From positions 310,001 through 374,000 of the forward strand of contig CANLWS010000006.1 of assembly GCA_947494925.1 (NCBI GenBank): a stretch of 64,000 nt of DNA. Direction: 5' to 3'. The stretch comes from an uncultured Alteromonadaceae bacterium (lineage in GTDB: Bacteria; Pseudomonadota; Gammaproteobacteria; Enterobacterales; Alteromonadaceae). Of this stretch, positions 1 through 7,773 are shown piece by piece; the first letter of the stretch is position 1; each line of letters begins with the position of its first letter. Both the position numbers and the translations under genes were made by a program. Under the pieces are notes generated by a model. The model worked only from the letters and a program-made list of their open reading frames with translations, did not search any database and was not told the DNA's origin.

Positions 1-48
1 GCGCTTTTCAACCGTAGTAATTTAATAAATTTGTAAGAAAATCATTTA

Positions 49-345
49 ATGAAGTTAACAAATAAGCAAAAGCAATATCTGAAAGGCCTCGCACACCCGT
101 TAAAACCTGTTGTGCAACTTGGTGGAAATGGATTAACCGAAGGTGTATTGGCAGAAATAGAAAATGCCTTATCCCATCATGAGCTCATTAAAATCAAAGT
201 GCCAAGCGATGACAGAGAAGAAAAAGCCCTGATCATGGAAGCCATTATTCGCGAAACAAAAGCGGAGAAGCTTCAGACGATTGGACATGTGCTAATCATG
301 TATCGGCAGAGTGACGAAAAGAAAATATCAATACCAAAAGTTTAG
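49..345 (+). CDS. yhbY: YhbY-family CRM-domain RNA-binding protein
   Basis: This 98-residue protein consists almost entirely of one CRM (YhbY) domain, with the typical opening KQKQYLKGLAHPLKPVVQLG and the GGNGLTEGVL loop that carries the family's GxxG RNA-binding element. YhbY is known to associate with pre-50S ribosomal particles and is thought to help large-subunit assembly. Its length matches the family (about 97 residues). The ATG at 49 follows an AT-rich stretch without a strong Shine-Dalgarno sequence. The gene stands alone and the borosin-like locus begins 97 nt downstream. Identity is firm; the exact cellular role is family knowledge. Confidence 0.93.
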   Translation: MKLTNKQKQYLKGLAHPLKPVVQLGGNGLTEGVLAEIENALSHHELIKIKVPSDDREEKALIMEAIIRETKAEKLQTIGHVLIMYRQSDEKKISIPKV

Positions 346-442
346 TTGTTAAACTTAAATTCCAACTAGCTTAGCCCTTATTCAAGGCTATCTGATATTA
401 TTTTCCACCAATCTTTAATCGATTTAACGCAAGAACATTGAT

Positions 443-1228
443 ATGGAAAAGCAGAAAAAACATGGAACGATAACCTGTGTCGGCCTGGGAATGACATTAG
501 GCGCGCATATAACCCCAATCTCCCGAAATCACATCGAGACGGCGGATGTCGTCTTCACGGGTGTGTCTAACCACCTGGTGGAACTATGGGTGAAGGAAAT
601 GAATTCCGATGTCAGAAGTCTGCAACCTTTATATAGTGAAGGGAAAGATAGACGTATCACTTATCGTGAAATGGTAGATGTCATGCTGAAAGAAGTCCGA
701 CTTGGAAAGAAAGTAGTCGGCGCATTTTATGGGCATCCAGGAATTTTTGCCTGGTCCCCCCACAAAGTTATCGAGATTGCGCGCCAGGAAGGTTATATCG
801 CTCATATGGAGCCTGGCATTTCTGCAGAAGATTGCCTTTTTGCTGATCTAGGCATAGATCCTGGTAAATCAGGATGTCAAAATTATGAAGCTGGTCACAT
901 CATGTTTCATCAAATTAACATAGAGCCCTCCGCTTACTTGATTCTCTGGCAAATTGGGATTGCTGGAGATAAAACGGCTAAGAAATTTGAAACGGGGCAT
1001 AAACATCGACAAATTTTGGTGGATGTTTTAGGTCAGTATTATCCTATGGGTCACCTGGTAGCCTTGTATGAGTGCCCTACTCTGGCGATAGACCAACCCA
1101 GAATGGATTGGGTTAAACTTTCTGATTTGGCTCAAAGTCAGGTTTCTCAGCATACAACCTTGGTTGTTCCCCCCTTAGGTAAGCCAAAAGATAATTTGCC
1201 CATCGCTGAGCAATTAGCACATTTATAA
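443..1228 (+). CDS. Split-borosin type peptide backbone alpha-N-methyltransferase (SAM-dependent)
   Basis: The 261-residue protein has a tetrapyrrole-methylase (class III, SAM-dependent) fold signature, with the glycine loop GLGM at 14-17. Its other motifs are those of borosin N-methyltransferases: Y64 followed by SEGKDRRITY (65-74), FYGHPG at 95-100, GISAEDCLFADLGIDP at 125-140, GCQNYEA at 144-150, LILWQIG at 166-172 and a late TLVVPP at 239-244. R70, Y74 and Y96 have the same spacing as the catalytic R72, Y76 and Y98 of fungal OphMA. Borosin enzymes methylate backbone amides of a ribosomal peptide. OphMA carries its own core peptide at the C-terminus, whereas this protein ends at the catalytic domain, so the substrate must be separate. 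The obvious candidate is the 71-aa peptide 196 nt downstream. A cobalamin-pathway methylase is less likely because no cobalamin genes are nearby and the SAEDCLFADLG block is borosin-specific. Start ATG 443 has only a weak ribosome-binding site. Confidence 0.85.
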   Translation: MEKQKKHGTITCVGLGMTLGAHITPISRNHIETADVVFTGVSNHLVELWVKEMNSDVRSLQPLYSEGKDRRITYREMVDVMLKEVRLGKKVVGAFYGHPGIFAWSPHKVIEIARQEGYIAHMEPGISAEDCLFADLGIDPGKSGCQNYEAGHIMFHQINIEPSAYLILWQIGIAGDKTAKKFETGHKHRQILVDVLGQYYPMGHLVALYECPTLAIDQPRMDWVKLSDLAQSQVSQHTTLVVPPLGKPKDNLPIAEQLAHL

Positions 1229-1329
1229 AAAGTAAACTTTTATACAAATAATCATAGAAGCAAATGATTTAGCTATTGAAAATATCTTTAAGCAACGATA
1301 GCTTAGTGTGGTGCATATACTTTGCACGG

Positions 1330-1356
1330 TCTAATTTGGTGGACTGCCAGATTAGA
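1330..1356 (+). promoter_or_regulatory. Inverted repeat in the leader of the borosin precursor gene
   Basis: TCTAAT (1330-1335) pairs with ATTAGA (1351-1356). After a single mismatch, TGG (1337-1339) pairs with CCA (1347-1349), leaving a seven-base loop. It lies in the 196-nt spacer between methyltransferase and precursor. It lacks a T-tract, so it is not an ordinary terminator. It could be an operator or an RNA hairpin; the sequence does not decide. Confidence 0.4.
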
Positions 1357-1371
1357 AATTATGACAAATAT

Positions 1372-1403
1372 TGCTCAGCACTTCCTGGTTGTTTTACTGA
1401 GCA
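1372..1403 (+). promoter_or_regulatory. Second inverted repeat just upstream of the precursor ribosome-binding site
   Basis: TGCTCAG (1372-1378) and CTGAGCA (1397-1403) form a perfect 7-bp inverted repeat around an 18-nt loop. It ends 7 nt before the AAGGA ribosome-binding site (1411-1415) of the precursor gene. If transcribed, it could set translation of the precursor relative to the enzyme or stabilise the 5' end of a processed mRNA. Confidence 0.4.
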
Positions 1404-1424
1404 TGCATAATAAGGAACCTACCA

Positions 1425-1640
1425 ATGTCAGAATTATTAAAGAAACTCGAAAGCCTTGGTGCTTCAGCTGACAAGAATCAAGGCTTGATTGATCTAATAT
1501 CACGTTCGGAAATTGACCAACTAGTCGCTCTGAATCCCAATGTTTGTGCCTTTGAACACGCACCAGATGAGGATGAACCGAGCAAGGACGATGATGACGA
1601 CGAGGATTCATTGACCGAAAATAAACAAGTAGCTGTGTAA
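1425..1640 (+). CDS. Candidate split-borosin precursor peptide
   Basis: This 71-residue acidic peptide has a good ribosome-binding site (AAGGA, 8 nt before ATG). Residues 1-36 look like two or three short amphipathic helices (LLKKLESLG; GLIDLISRSEIDQLVAL), which suits a recognition domain bound by the methyltransferase. Residues 37-47 are NPNVCAFEHAP with a single cysteine. An extremely acidic linker follows (48-61, including five consecutive aspartates at 55-59), then a short tail, SLTENKQVAV. Such a leader-linker-tail layout is typical of RiPP precursors. The core could be the hydrophobic QVAV end or the NVCAF segment. I infer the substrate role from the adjacent methyltransferase; the peptide alone does not prove it. 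No protease or transporter gene is adjacent. Confidence 0.7.
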   Translation: MSELLKKLESLGASADKNQGLIDLISRSEIDQLVALNPNVCAFEHAPDEDEPSKDDDDDEDSLTENKQVAV

Positions 1641-1652
1641 ACCAGTTATAAG

Positions 1653-3443
1653 ATGAAAAGGCTTAAATGTAGATTATTGATACGCAGACGTTTAGGTCTT
1701 TTCTTTACACTCCTAACAATCGCTGTATTCAATTATGGTTATTCCCAAAATCTTGATGATTTGTCATTAGAGCAAAAACTTGCGCTCAGCGATTCAATCA
1801 AGCTTTATGACCATGATAGGTTTATCTCGATCCTCACCGATATTGAATCCATTAATGATCAGTTAACGCCCCGGCAACAAGCACGACTTAAATACCTGCA
1901 AGCCTATAAACTAGCTTACGATAACAAACGACAGGTTGCCATCAGCTTGTACAAGCAAGTTTTTGATTCAACTGCTGATGCTGAAGTAAGAATACCAGCG
2001 CTTAGTTCACTAATTTACAATTATGGCTATCTTCAAGAATGGGAAAATGGTCTCAATTACATTGATATCTTAATTCCTCAACTATCAGCCATTAAAAACC
2101 CGAGTGAACGTGTTAGGGCATACGAATCGCTTATTAATTTTTACAATAAAATAGGGGAATTCGAACTCGCCGCTCAACATCTCCAGAGTTTGATGCGTCT
2201 CAATTTAGACGAAAAGCAACTTTGTGTTGCAAATATGCTGGAAGTGGAAGCGTTATCAGGCAGCGGGGACCTGAAGAACCATCTCGAAACTGTTCCTGAG
2301 CGCATAACGCTTTGTGAAAAAGTCAACGTGATGATAGCTGCCAGTAATATTCGCTTGTACCTGGCGGAATTTTTGGTTTCACAGGGTGAGTCTGAAGAAG
2401 CTGTACAATTATTAAGTGATCAACTCAGCACCGCTGAAAACACTAACTATGCTCCCCTTATTGCCAGTGTTTATGGTGGTTTAGCCCAAGCATATTTAAA
2501 GCAAAAAAACACTGAAAAGGCAAAATTCTATGCTCTGAAAATTGTCAATAGTTTGCAATTCAGACAATTTTCTCCTCCGTTAATCAAGGCATATGACACG
2601 TTACACAAAATTGCTTCAGAAGAGCAAGATTTCGAATCGGCTTACAAGTATCTAAAAGAATTTGAAAAATTAAACAATATCCAACTAGAGTCTGAGAAGC
2701 GAAAAAACCTTGCCGTTCAGCAAGCGAAAAATAATGCCATCCAAAACGCCAATAGAATTAGTTTGCTTGACAAAGAAAATACCATTTTAAAAACCCAGGC
2801 TGAGCTTTCTAAGGAACAGGCTGAAAACGGACGCATGGCATTAGGTCTTGTTTCGTCATTTGTCTTGTTGATGATAGTCTGGATTTACCGAAGCCGTAAG
2901 AACCAGCTCAGGTTGAAAAAATTAGCAGAAATAGATGGATTGACCGGGGTAAGTAACAGGTACCACTTTAACCGAACAGTTTCCCAGCGTCTTAGTCATT
3001 CTGAAAAACATTACGAAGCCGTTTCATTTATCTTGTTTGACCTTGATCACTTCAAATCTATCAATGACAATTTCGGCCATCAAGTTGGTGATTGGGCATT
3101 ACAGGAAGCCGTGCTTGCTGCTCGTAGCGTTTGTCGGGAGCACGATGTAATAGGACGTATGGGAGGTGAAGAGTTTGCCATACTTTTGTGTGGATGTGAT
3201 ATGGCGAAAGCACTGCAAATTGCCGAATTATGTCGATTAGCCATAGAAAAAATCGATACGATTGACAGTGGCTATCGCTATCGGATCAGTGCGAGCTTTG
3301 GCGTTTCCGATGCGAAAACCTGCGGATACAATGTAGATAAGTTATTTGCTGGCGCTGACGCGGCGTTGTATAAATCTAAAAATTCAGGACGCAACCGCGT
3401 TTATCAATACCACATTGATCAACTGCCTATCAATATTACTTGA
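1653..3443 (+). CDS. TPR-repeat membrane diguanylate cyclase (GGDEF)
   Basis: The 596-residue protein has an N-terminal basic signal/anchor segment (about 10-31). A long helical periplasmic region of TPR-like repeats (about 40-350) and a coiled-coil stretch (about 345-390) follow, then a transmembrane helix (395-414) and a cytoplasmic GGDEF domain. The active-site loop is GGEEF at 504-508, and an RxxD inhibitory site (REHD) lies five residues before it. It should therefore synthesise cyclic di-GMP from GTP and be product-inhibited. TPR-GGDEF sensors of this type are common in Alteromonadales. It starts 12 nt after the precursor stop, so co-transcription is likely, which is an odd partner for a RiPP gene. 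It converges on slyD with an 11-nt gap. Confidence 0.9.
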   Translation: MKRLKCRLLIRRRLGLFFTLLTIAVFNYGYSQNLDDLSLEQKLALSDSIKLYDHDRFISILTDIESINDQLTPRQQARLKYLQAYKLAYDNKRQVAISLYKQVFDSTADAEVRIPALSSLIYNYGYLQEWENGLNYIDILIPQLSAIKNPSERVRAYESLINFYNKIGEFELAAQHLQSLMRLNLDEKQLCVANMLEVEALSGSGDLKNHLETVPERITLCEKVNVMIAASNIRLYLAEFLVSQGESEEAVQLLSDQLSTAENTNYAPLIASVYGGLAQAYLKQKNTEKAKFYALKIVNSLQFRQFSPPLIKAYDTLHKIASEEQDFESAYKYLKEFEKLNNIQLESEKRKNLAVQQAKNNAIQNANRISLLDKENTILKTQAELSKEQAENGRMALGLVSSFVLLMIVWIYRSRKNQLRLKKLAEIDGLTGVSNRYHFNRTVSQRLSHSEKHYEAVSFILFDLDHFKSINDNFGHQVGDWALQEAVLAARSVCREHDVIGRMGGEEFAILLCGCDMAKALQIAELCRLAIEKIDTIDSGYRYRISASFGVSDAKTCGYNVDKLFAGADAALYKSKNSGRNRVYQYHIDQLPINIT

Positions 3444-3454
3444 CCGCAGCCCAA

Positions 3455-3937
3455 CTAGTGATGGTGTCCACCTGGCCCATGAGCATGACCATGTTCAAGC
3501 TCTTCCGGACTGGCATCTCTGACTTCTTCAACTTGTAAATCAAAATTCAGGACTTTTCCGGCCAGGGGATGATTAGTATCTATTGTCGCCATGAATTTCC
3601 CTACTTTTACAACAGTCACTTCTCTTTGACCTTGTTCGGTATTAACGATTGCTGTCATCCCTGCTTTCCATTTCTTTGCCCCCTGTAAGTGCTTCACAGA
3701 AACACGTGTTTCAGCATTTTCAACAACTGGTCCAAATGTTGTTTCAGGTTCCAATTCAACACTAAAACTGTCACCTTGGGTTTTACCTTCCAGCGCGTTT
3801 TCCACACCAGGCATCATATTTTTGTGTCCATGCAGATAGGCTGCAGGTTGACCTGAAAAGCTACTTTCCAATTCGTTGCCCTGAACGTCAGAAATGCGGT
3901 AGTGAAACTGCACTACTTTATCTTTCGTTATTGTCAT
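3455..3937 (-). CDS. slyD: SlyD-type FKBP peptidyl-prolyl isomerase
   Basis: The 160-residue protein contains an FKBP domain interrupted by the insert-in-flap (IF) chaperone domain: YRISDVQGNELESS at the start, the NMMPGVENALEGKTQGD core, and HPLAGKVLNFDLQVEEV at the end. It closes with a histidine-rich metal-binding tail, HGHAHGPGGHHH. SlyD is a cytoplasmic prolyl isomerase/chaperone that binds nickel and other metals and, in organisms with hydrogenases, helps nickel insertion. Here the tail is shorter than in E. coli but still His-rich. It lies 50 nt downstream of the membrane-protein gene on the same strand and converges with the GGDEF gene. Identification is firm. Confidence 0.93.
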   Translation of the reverse strand: MTITKDKVVQFHYRISDVQGNELESSFSGQPAAYLHGHKNMMPGVENALEGKTQGDSFSVELEPETTFGPVVENAETRVSVKHLQGAKKWKAGMTAIVNTEQGQREVTVVKVGKFMATIDTNHPLAGKVLNFDLQVEEVRDASPEELEHGHAHGPGGHHH

Positions 3938-3987
3938 TCACTTTCGCCTTTAATAAAAATAAAGCCCGCATAATACATTATCATTGG

Positions 3988-4545
3988 TTATTGACGAAAC
4001 GCTTGTGCATCATCAATTTCACATACTTCTACGGGCTCAGGTACGTTGTGACGATCTGTTAACCAACACTCGCCATAAATTGAACAGTAGCAGAGCTCAA
4101 TTGCAATGTTACCGTCGTGTTCAAACAACTTATTGACCTGCTGAATATCAGAAGCGATGAGTGGCTCAATAGTGTAATTAGATGGTAAAACGGCTGTACT
4201 AATATGGGACTGTGTAATACTCGGCTTTGGATGGATATTGTTATCTATTATCAACCGATTCCAGGTTTGAGAAGGTTTATCCAGATAGCTGACTTTAGCG
4301 TACTTTATTAGTGCTGGGCCAGTTCCATGATTTGACACCCCATATTTGAAGTAGCCTTCTTGCATGTCGTTTGAATAGTTGAAGCTCCGATAAATGATCA
4401 CTCTTGGCCAAACTGAAGCCCTGGCAAATTCTCTGTCGATGGACGCAGAATAGAGGCTTACACCTACTGCTACCAAACTGACAATAATAGCTGAGAACCC
4501 CACAAGCATTTCTGGTTGCATATACCACTTATTTCGAATGCTCAT
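3988..4545 (-). CDS. Hypothetical single-pass membrane protein coupled to the Lon-like protease gene
   Basis: I do not recognise this 185-residue protein. It has a short basic N-terminus, one transmembrane helix (about 13-33, MLVGFSAIIVSLVAVGVSLY) and a presumably periplasmic remainder. That part resembles small beta-sandwich proteins of unknown function: FKYGVSNHGTGPALIKYAKV, then YCSIYGECWLTD near the end with two cysteines that could form a disulfide. Its start lies 8 nt after the stop of the upstream protease gene, with an AGGAG sequence within that stop region, so translation is probably coupled. This hints at, but does not prove, a functional link with the protease. Confidence 0.75.
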   Translation of the reverse strand: MSIRNKWYMQPEMLVGFSAIIVSLVAVGVSLYSASIDREFARASVWPRVIIYRSFNYSNDMQEGYFKYGVSNHGTGPALIKYAKVSYLDKPSQTWNRLIIDNNIHPKPSITQSHISTAVLPSNYTIEPLIASDIQQVNKLFEHDGNIAIELCYCSIYGECWLTDRHNVPEPVEVCEIDDAQAFRQ

Positions 4546-4553
4546 CTGAGTAT

Positions 4554-6950
4554 CTACTCCTCATCACTGCCATGAACAATATTGGAAATACCATATAATC
4601 TGTTCACTGCAAGGTAGTTGATTGAGCCTTTGGGATAACGTCCTCTTGCGTTGAGTTCACCGGATTCTTTATCCATTAACAGTTCTAAAGCTTGATCAAC
4701 ACTTTCAGCCGTGTATAGGTGGAATAGTCCTTGTTTAACTGCCTGGATAACCTGCTTATCTAACATCAGGTTTATCTGGTTTGACTTTGGTATAATAACC
4801 CCCTGCGTGCCGGTCAAACCTCGGGCCTGGCAGACATAAAAAAAGCCTTCAATTTTTTCGTTCACACCACCGACCGACTGAACTTCACCATATTGATTGA
4901 TAGAACCGGTAATTGCCAGGTCCTGGCGAGCAGGTATATTCGTTAACGCTGATATCAGAGCGACAAGTTCACCCAGGGAGGCACTGTCGCCATCTATGTG
5001 GCCATAGGACTGTTCTAATGCAATATTTGCAGATAAGGTTAACGGGAAATACTGCGCATATTTATGGCCTAGGTAACCGGTCAACAGCATCACGCCTTTT
5101 GAATGAATCGGTTGTCCCAACTCCACCTCCCTTTCAATATCCACAACGCCATTGCCACCGGCGTATACTGTTGAGGTTATCCGTGCCGGAGTGCCAAATA
5201 CGCTGTCCCCCACTTCTAACACTGTTAAACCATTTACTTTCCCCACCGCTTTCCCGGACGTCGCAATCAAAATCTGACCTTGTTTAATGTCGTCCAACAG
5301 CGCCTGACTCACTCGCCCGGTTCGTCTGGTTTTTGCCTCAAGAGCGCTTTCAATGTGGGTGACATCCATTTCAGTAGCATTTTTCATTTGGCAGAAGAAA
5401 TAGGCTTCGTGTAGCAGCTCAATTACGTCAGAAAATCGAGCAGATAAATGTTGTTGATGCTCAGCAATTCGAAGACTGTATTCCACCAGTCGATACATTG
5501 CTTTGGCAGAAATACCATTTAAGCCAAGTTCATTCACCTGATTTCTCACACGTCCGATGAAATCGGATAGTGTTTTTTTATTGAGAGCAATTTCATGATC
5601 AAAATCTACCAGCACGCGGAATAGTTCGTCGAATTCGTCATCATAGTCCTGCAATGTGTAATAGAGCTCACGTGAGCCCAGAAGCACAACTTTGACTTTT
5701 AATGGTAATTTTTGCGGATTCAGAGTCACCGAGTTGACCATCCCTACATCTAATTGGGGAAGATCCATTTTAAATTCGCCGAACTTAAGCGCCAGTTTTA
5801 ACGACTCCCAAACATAAGGTTGTTCTATCATTTTGTCAGCATCTAAAAGTAAATATCCGCCGTTTGCCCTGTGAATCGCACCGGGCCTGATCATTCGGTA
5901 ATTGGTAAATACTGACCCTTGCATATTGGTATATTCAATTCGCCCAAATAGATTCTGGTGAGTCGGATTGGGTTCATACACAACAGGTGCACCACTATTT
6001 AACTCATGCGAGACCAGAATATTGGGTAAATACTGCTCTTCTAAAATGGCCCTTTTATCATATTCGTCCTGCTTATCTTCTTTACTTTCCTCTGCCAACA
6101 CTTCTACGACAGTATCCACTAAATGTGGTTTGAGTTGGCGCAGAAATTTCAGAATACCCAGATCAGAGGCGTATCTGTGCTCTAGTTGTTTCAACAACGG
6201 ACGGATACCCTGCTCCGCCGTTTCCCTTTTCAGGCGACGACTTTGTTCTGAAGAGGCCCTTTTCCATTTTGGCAATTCAATCAGCGCTTCACTCAATCTG
6301 TCTTCCAGAGAATCGATCAGCTCGTAATAACCTTGTCTTTCTTCATCAGCAAGTTTCGCAAAATCAGCATCCGTAATAGGTTTCCCATTCACTATTGGAG
6401 AAAAACTGATGGTCCCACCTTCTTCATACAATGCGACATTTTTGGATTGAGCATACTGCTCCACCTCATCAATGGCTTTGTCGTAACCCTGATCAAACTC
6501 TCTGCTGATTGCAGCCTTCTTGCGTTGATATCCCGGATTGTCGAAAGCCGCAGGAAAGGTATCGAGCAACTCATCAACGAGGGCTTCCATTTCCTTTAAC
6601 AGCTTTTTGCTTTCACCTGGTCCAAGCCGCAGAATGGTCGGCTCTCTTTCAACATCAAAATTATTAATAAAACACCAGTCATCTGGTGTTTCAGCGTTGG
6701 CTACTTGCTTGCTTATGTACTCGTGAACCAGCGTATAGCGGCCCGTCGCCTGTTCGCCCATGACGTAAAGGTTGTAGCCTTTGGCCTCGATACCCAGCCC
6801 AAAAGATAATGCTTCACGGGCGCGCTCCTGACCGATAAATGTAGATGTAAGAACCGAGTCATCTTTTAAGGCTTGATTAATTAAACGACGACTGGGGACG
6901 GCTGTTAACTGTTGTGCACTAAGTGCATGTTTCTTAGACATAGGTGACAT
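4554..6950 (-). CDS. Lon-family ATP-dependent protease (LonB/YcbZ-like)
   Basis: The 798-residue protein belongs to the Lon-related AAA proteases that lack the long N-terminal substrate domain of LonA. A nucleotide-binding segment opens the protein (GQERAREALSFGLG; degenerate P-loop GEQATGRYT, with arginine where lysine is usual). A long helical insert and a second AAA part (MIRPGAIHRANGGYLLLDAD, Walker B-like) follow. The C-terminal Lon protease domain has the Ser-Lys dyad: S658 in GDSASLGEL and K699 in VNEKIEGFF. The family is thought to degrade selected proteins in the cytoplasm; substrates are unknown. Two methionines (MSPM) start the protein; either could be used. The hypothetical membrane protein follows directly. 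Confidence 0.88.
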   Translation of the reverse strand: MSPMSKKHALSAQQLTAVPSRRLINQALKDDSVLTSTFIGQERAREALSFGLGIEAKGYNLYVMGEQATGRYTLVHEYISKQVANAETPDDWCFINNFDVEREPTILRLGPGESKKLLKEMEALVDELLDTFPAAFDNPGYQRKKAAISREFDQGYDKAIDEVEQYAQSKNVALYEEGGTISFSPIVNGKPITDADFAKLADEERQGYYELIDSLEDRLSEALIELPKWKRASSEQSRRLKRETAEQGIRPLLKQLEHRYASDLGILKFLRQLKPHLVDTVVEVLAEESKEDKQDEYDKRAILEEQYLPNILVSHELNSGAPVVYEPNPTHQNLFGRIEYTNMQGSVFTNYRMIRPGAIHRANGGYLLLDADKMIEQPYVWESLKLALKFGEFKMDLPQLDVGMVNSVTLNPQKLPLKVKVVLLGSRELYYTLQDYDDEFDELFRVLVDFDHEIALNKKTLSDFIGRVRNQVNELGLNGISAKAMYRLVEYSLRIAEHQQHLSARFSDVIELLHEAYFFCQMKNATEMDVTHIESALEAKTRRTGRVSQALLDDIKQGQILIATSGKAVGKVNGLTVLEVGDSVFGTPARITSTVYAGGNGVVDIEREVELGQPIHSKGVMLLTGYLGHKYAQYFPLTLSANIALEQSYGHIDGDSASLGELVALISALTNIPARQDLAITGSINQYGEVQSVGGVNEKIEGFFYVCQARGLTGTQGVIIPKSNQINLMLDKQVIQAVKQGLFHLYTAESVDQALELLMDKESGELNARGRYPKGSINYLAVNRLYGISNIVHGSDEE

Positions 6951-7109
6951 GATTTATTTTTTTTACAGTGAAACCTGATTAGGTAGTCAAGTCAACAACC
7001 TGTGCAGCTAGTTTGGGTCTAGCACATGTTTGATAACATCAGCTGACTATTATGTTCAGCCATGAGCGAGTACTCAGCCCGTTAAGTAAATGTCGGTGAT
7101 ATAACAAAA

Positions 7110-7592
7110 CTAATCAATATTTGTGCGAGTAAATGTTTTTGCACCACATTCGATACAAGGCAGGATTTCTTCGACGAAATCTACCTGATGTCGATGATCA
7201 CAATTATTACAGGTGAGAACACCCACAGAAACCAGTTCGCCGACCTGATATAAGCCTTGGTGAGCTACATCCATTTCCATCTCAAATAATTGAACTTGGT
7301 TGGCATCCGAAAGTGCTGCTAACAATTGCCACAGTTTCCCTTTTATTCCATCCAGCCAGAGAGAGTTCTCAGCCTCAGATTTCCACTGTTTGGTAAAGGT
7401 TGTAAAATCCCTGAGTAAGTAGTTTTCGAGTGTCCGAATTTCCTCCGCACTCAATTCTTCAGCAGCATTTACATAAGCTTTTGCTTTTTCAATGATATCA
7501 ATCAGTTCAACTACATCATGACGAGTTGCATCTTCCAACCAATCATAAAGATTGTTAATTATTTCATCATAACCTGATTTTTGTTTATCCAT
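7110..7592 (-). CDS. ybeL: Zinc-ribbon protein of the YbeL family (DUF1451)
   Basis: The 160-residue protein has a helical N-terminal two-thirds and a C-terminal zinc ribbon, CNNC and CIEC (about 129-152), matching the YbeL/DUF1451 family. Its function is not established. It sits next to leuS, transcribed divergently, as in E. coli and many gammaproteobacteria, which supports the assignment. The 181-nt spacer to leuS should hold both promoters, but I could not place convincing -35/-10 elements there. Confidence 0.88.
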   Translation of the reverse strand: MDKQKSGYDEIINNLYDWLEDATRHDVVELIDIIEKAKAYVNAAEELSAEEIRTLENYLLRDFTTFTKQWKSEAENSLWLDGIKGKLWQLLAALSDANQVQLFEMEMDVAHQGLYQVGELVSVGVLTCNNCDHRHQVDFVEEILPCIECGAKTFTRTNID

Positions 7593-7773
7593 CTCCCACT
7601 GACCAAGCTGCCACCTTTGCTTAAATTATAGTCAGCGCCAATGATTAAATAAAAAAACTCTTCATATTCACTGCACAAACATTCACTTGGCTATTGTTCA
7701 ACCCGCATTGGCTAAGGTATTCTTGTCGGTCATTTGATTTCGTTAATTTACTATTTTTTGGAACCACCCCTTA

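Noticed and set aside
443-1228. Reading the methyltransferase as a cobalamin or siroheme pathway enzyme
   Set aside because: The fold is shared, but the SAEDCLFADLG, FYGHPG and LILWQIG blocks are borosin-type and no tetrapyrrole genes are nearby.
1375-1611. Antisense open frame of 78 codons across the precursor gene
   Set aside because: It is a mirror of the precursor coding frame with no ribosome-binding site and no recognisable protein character.
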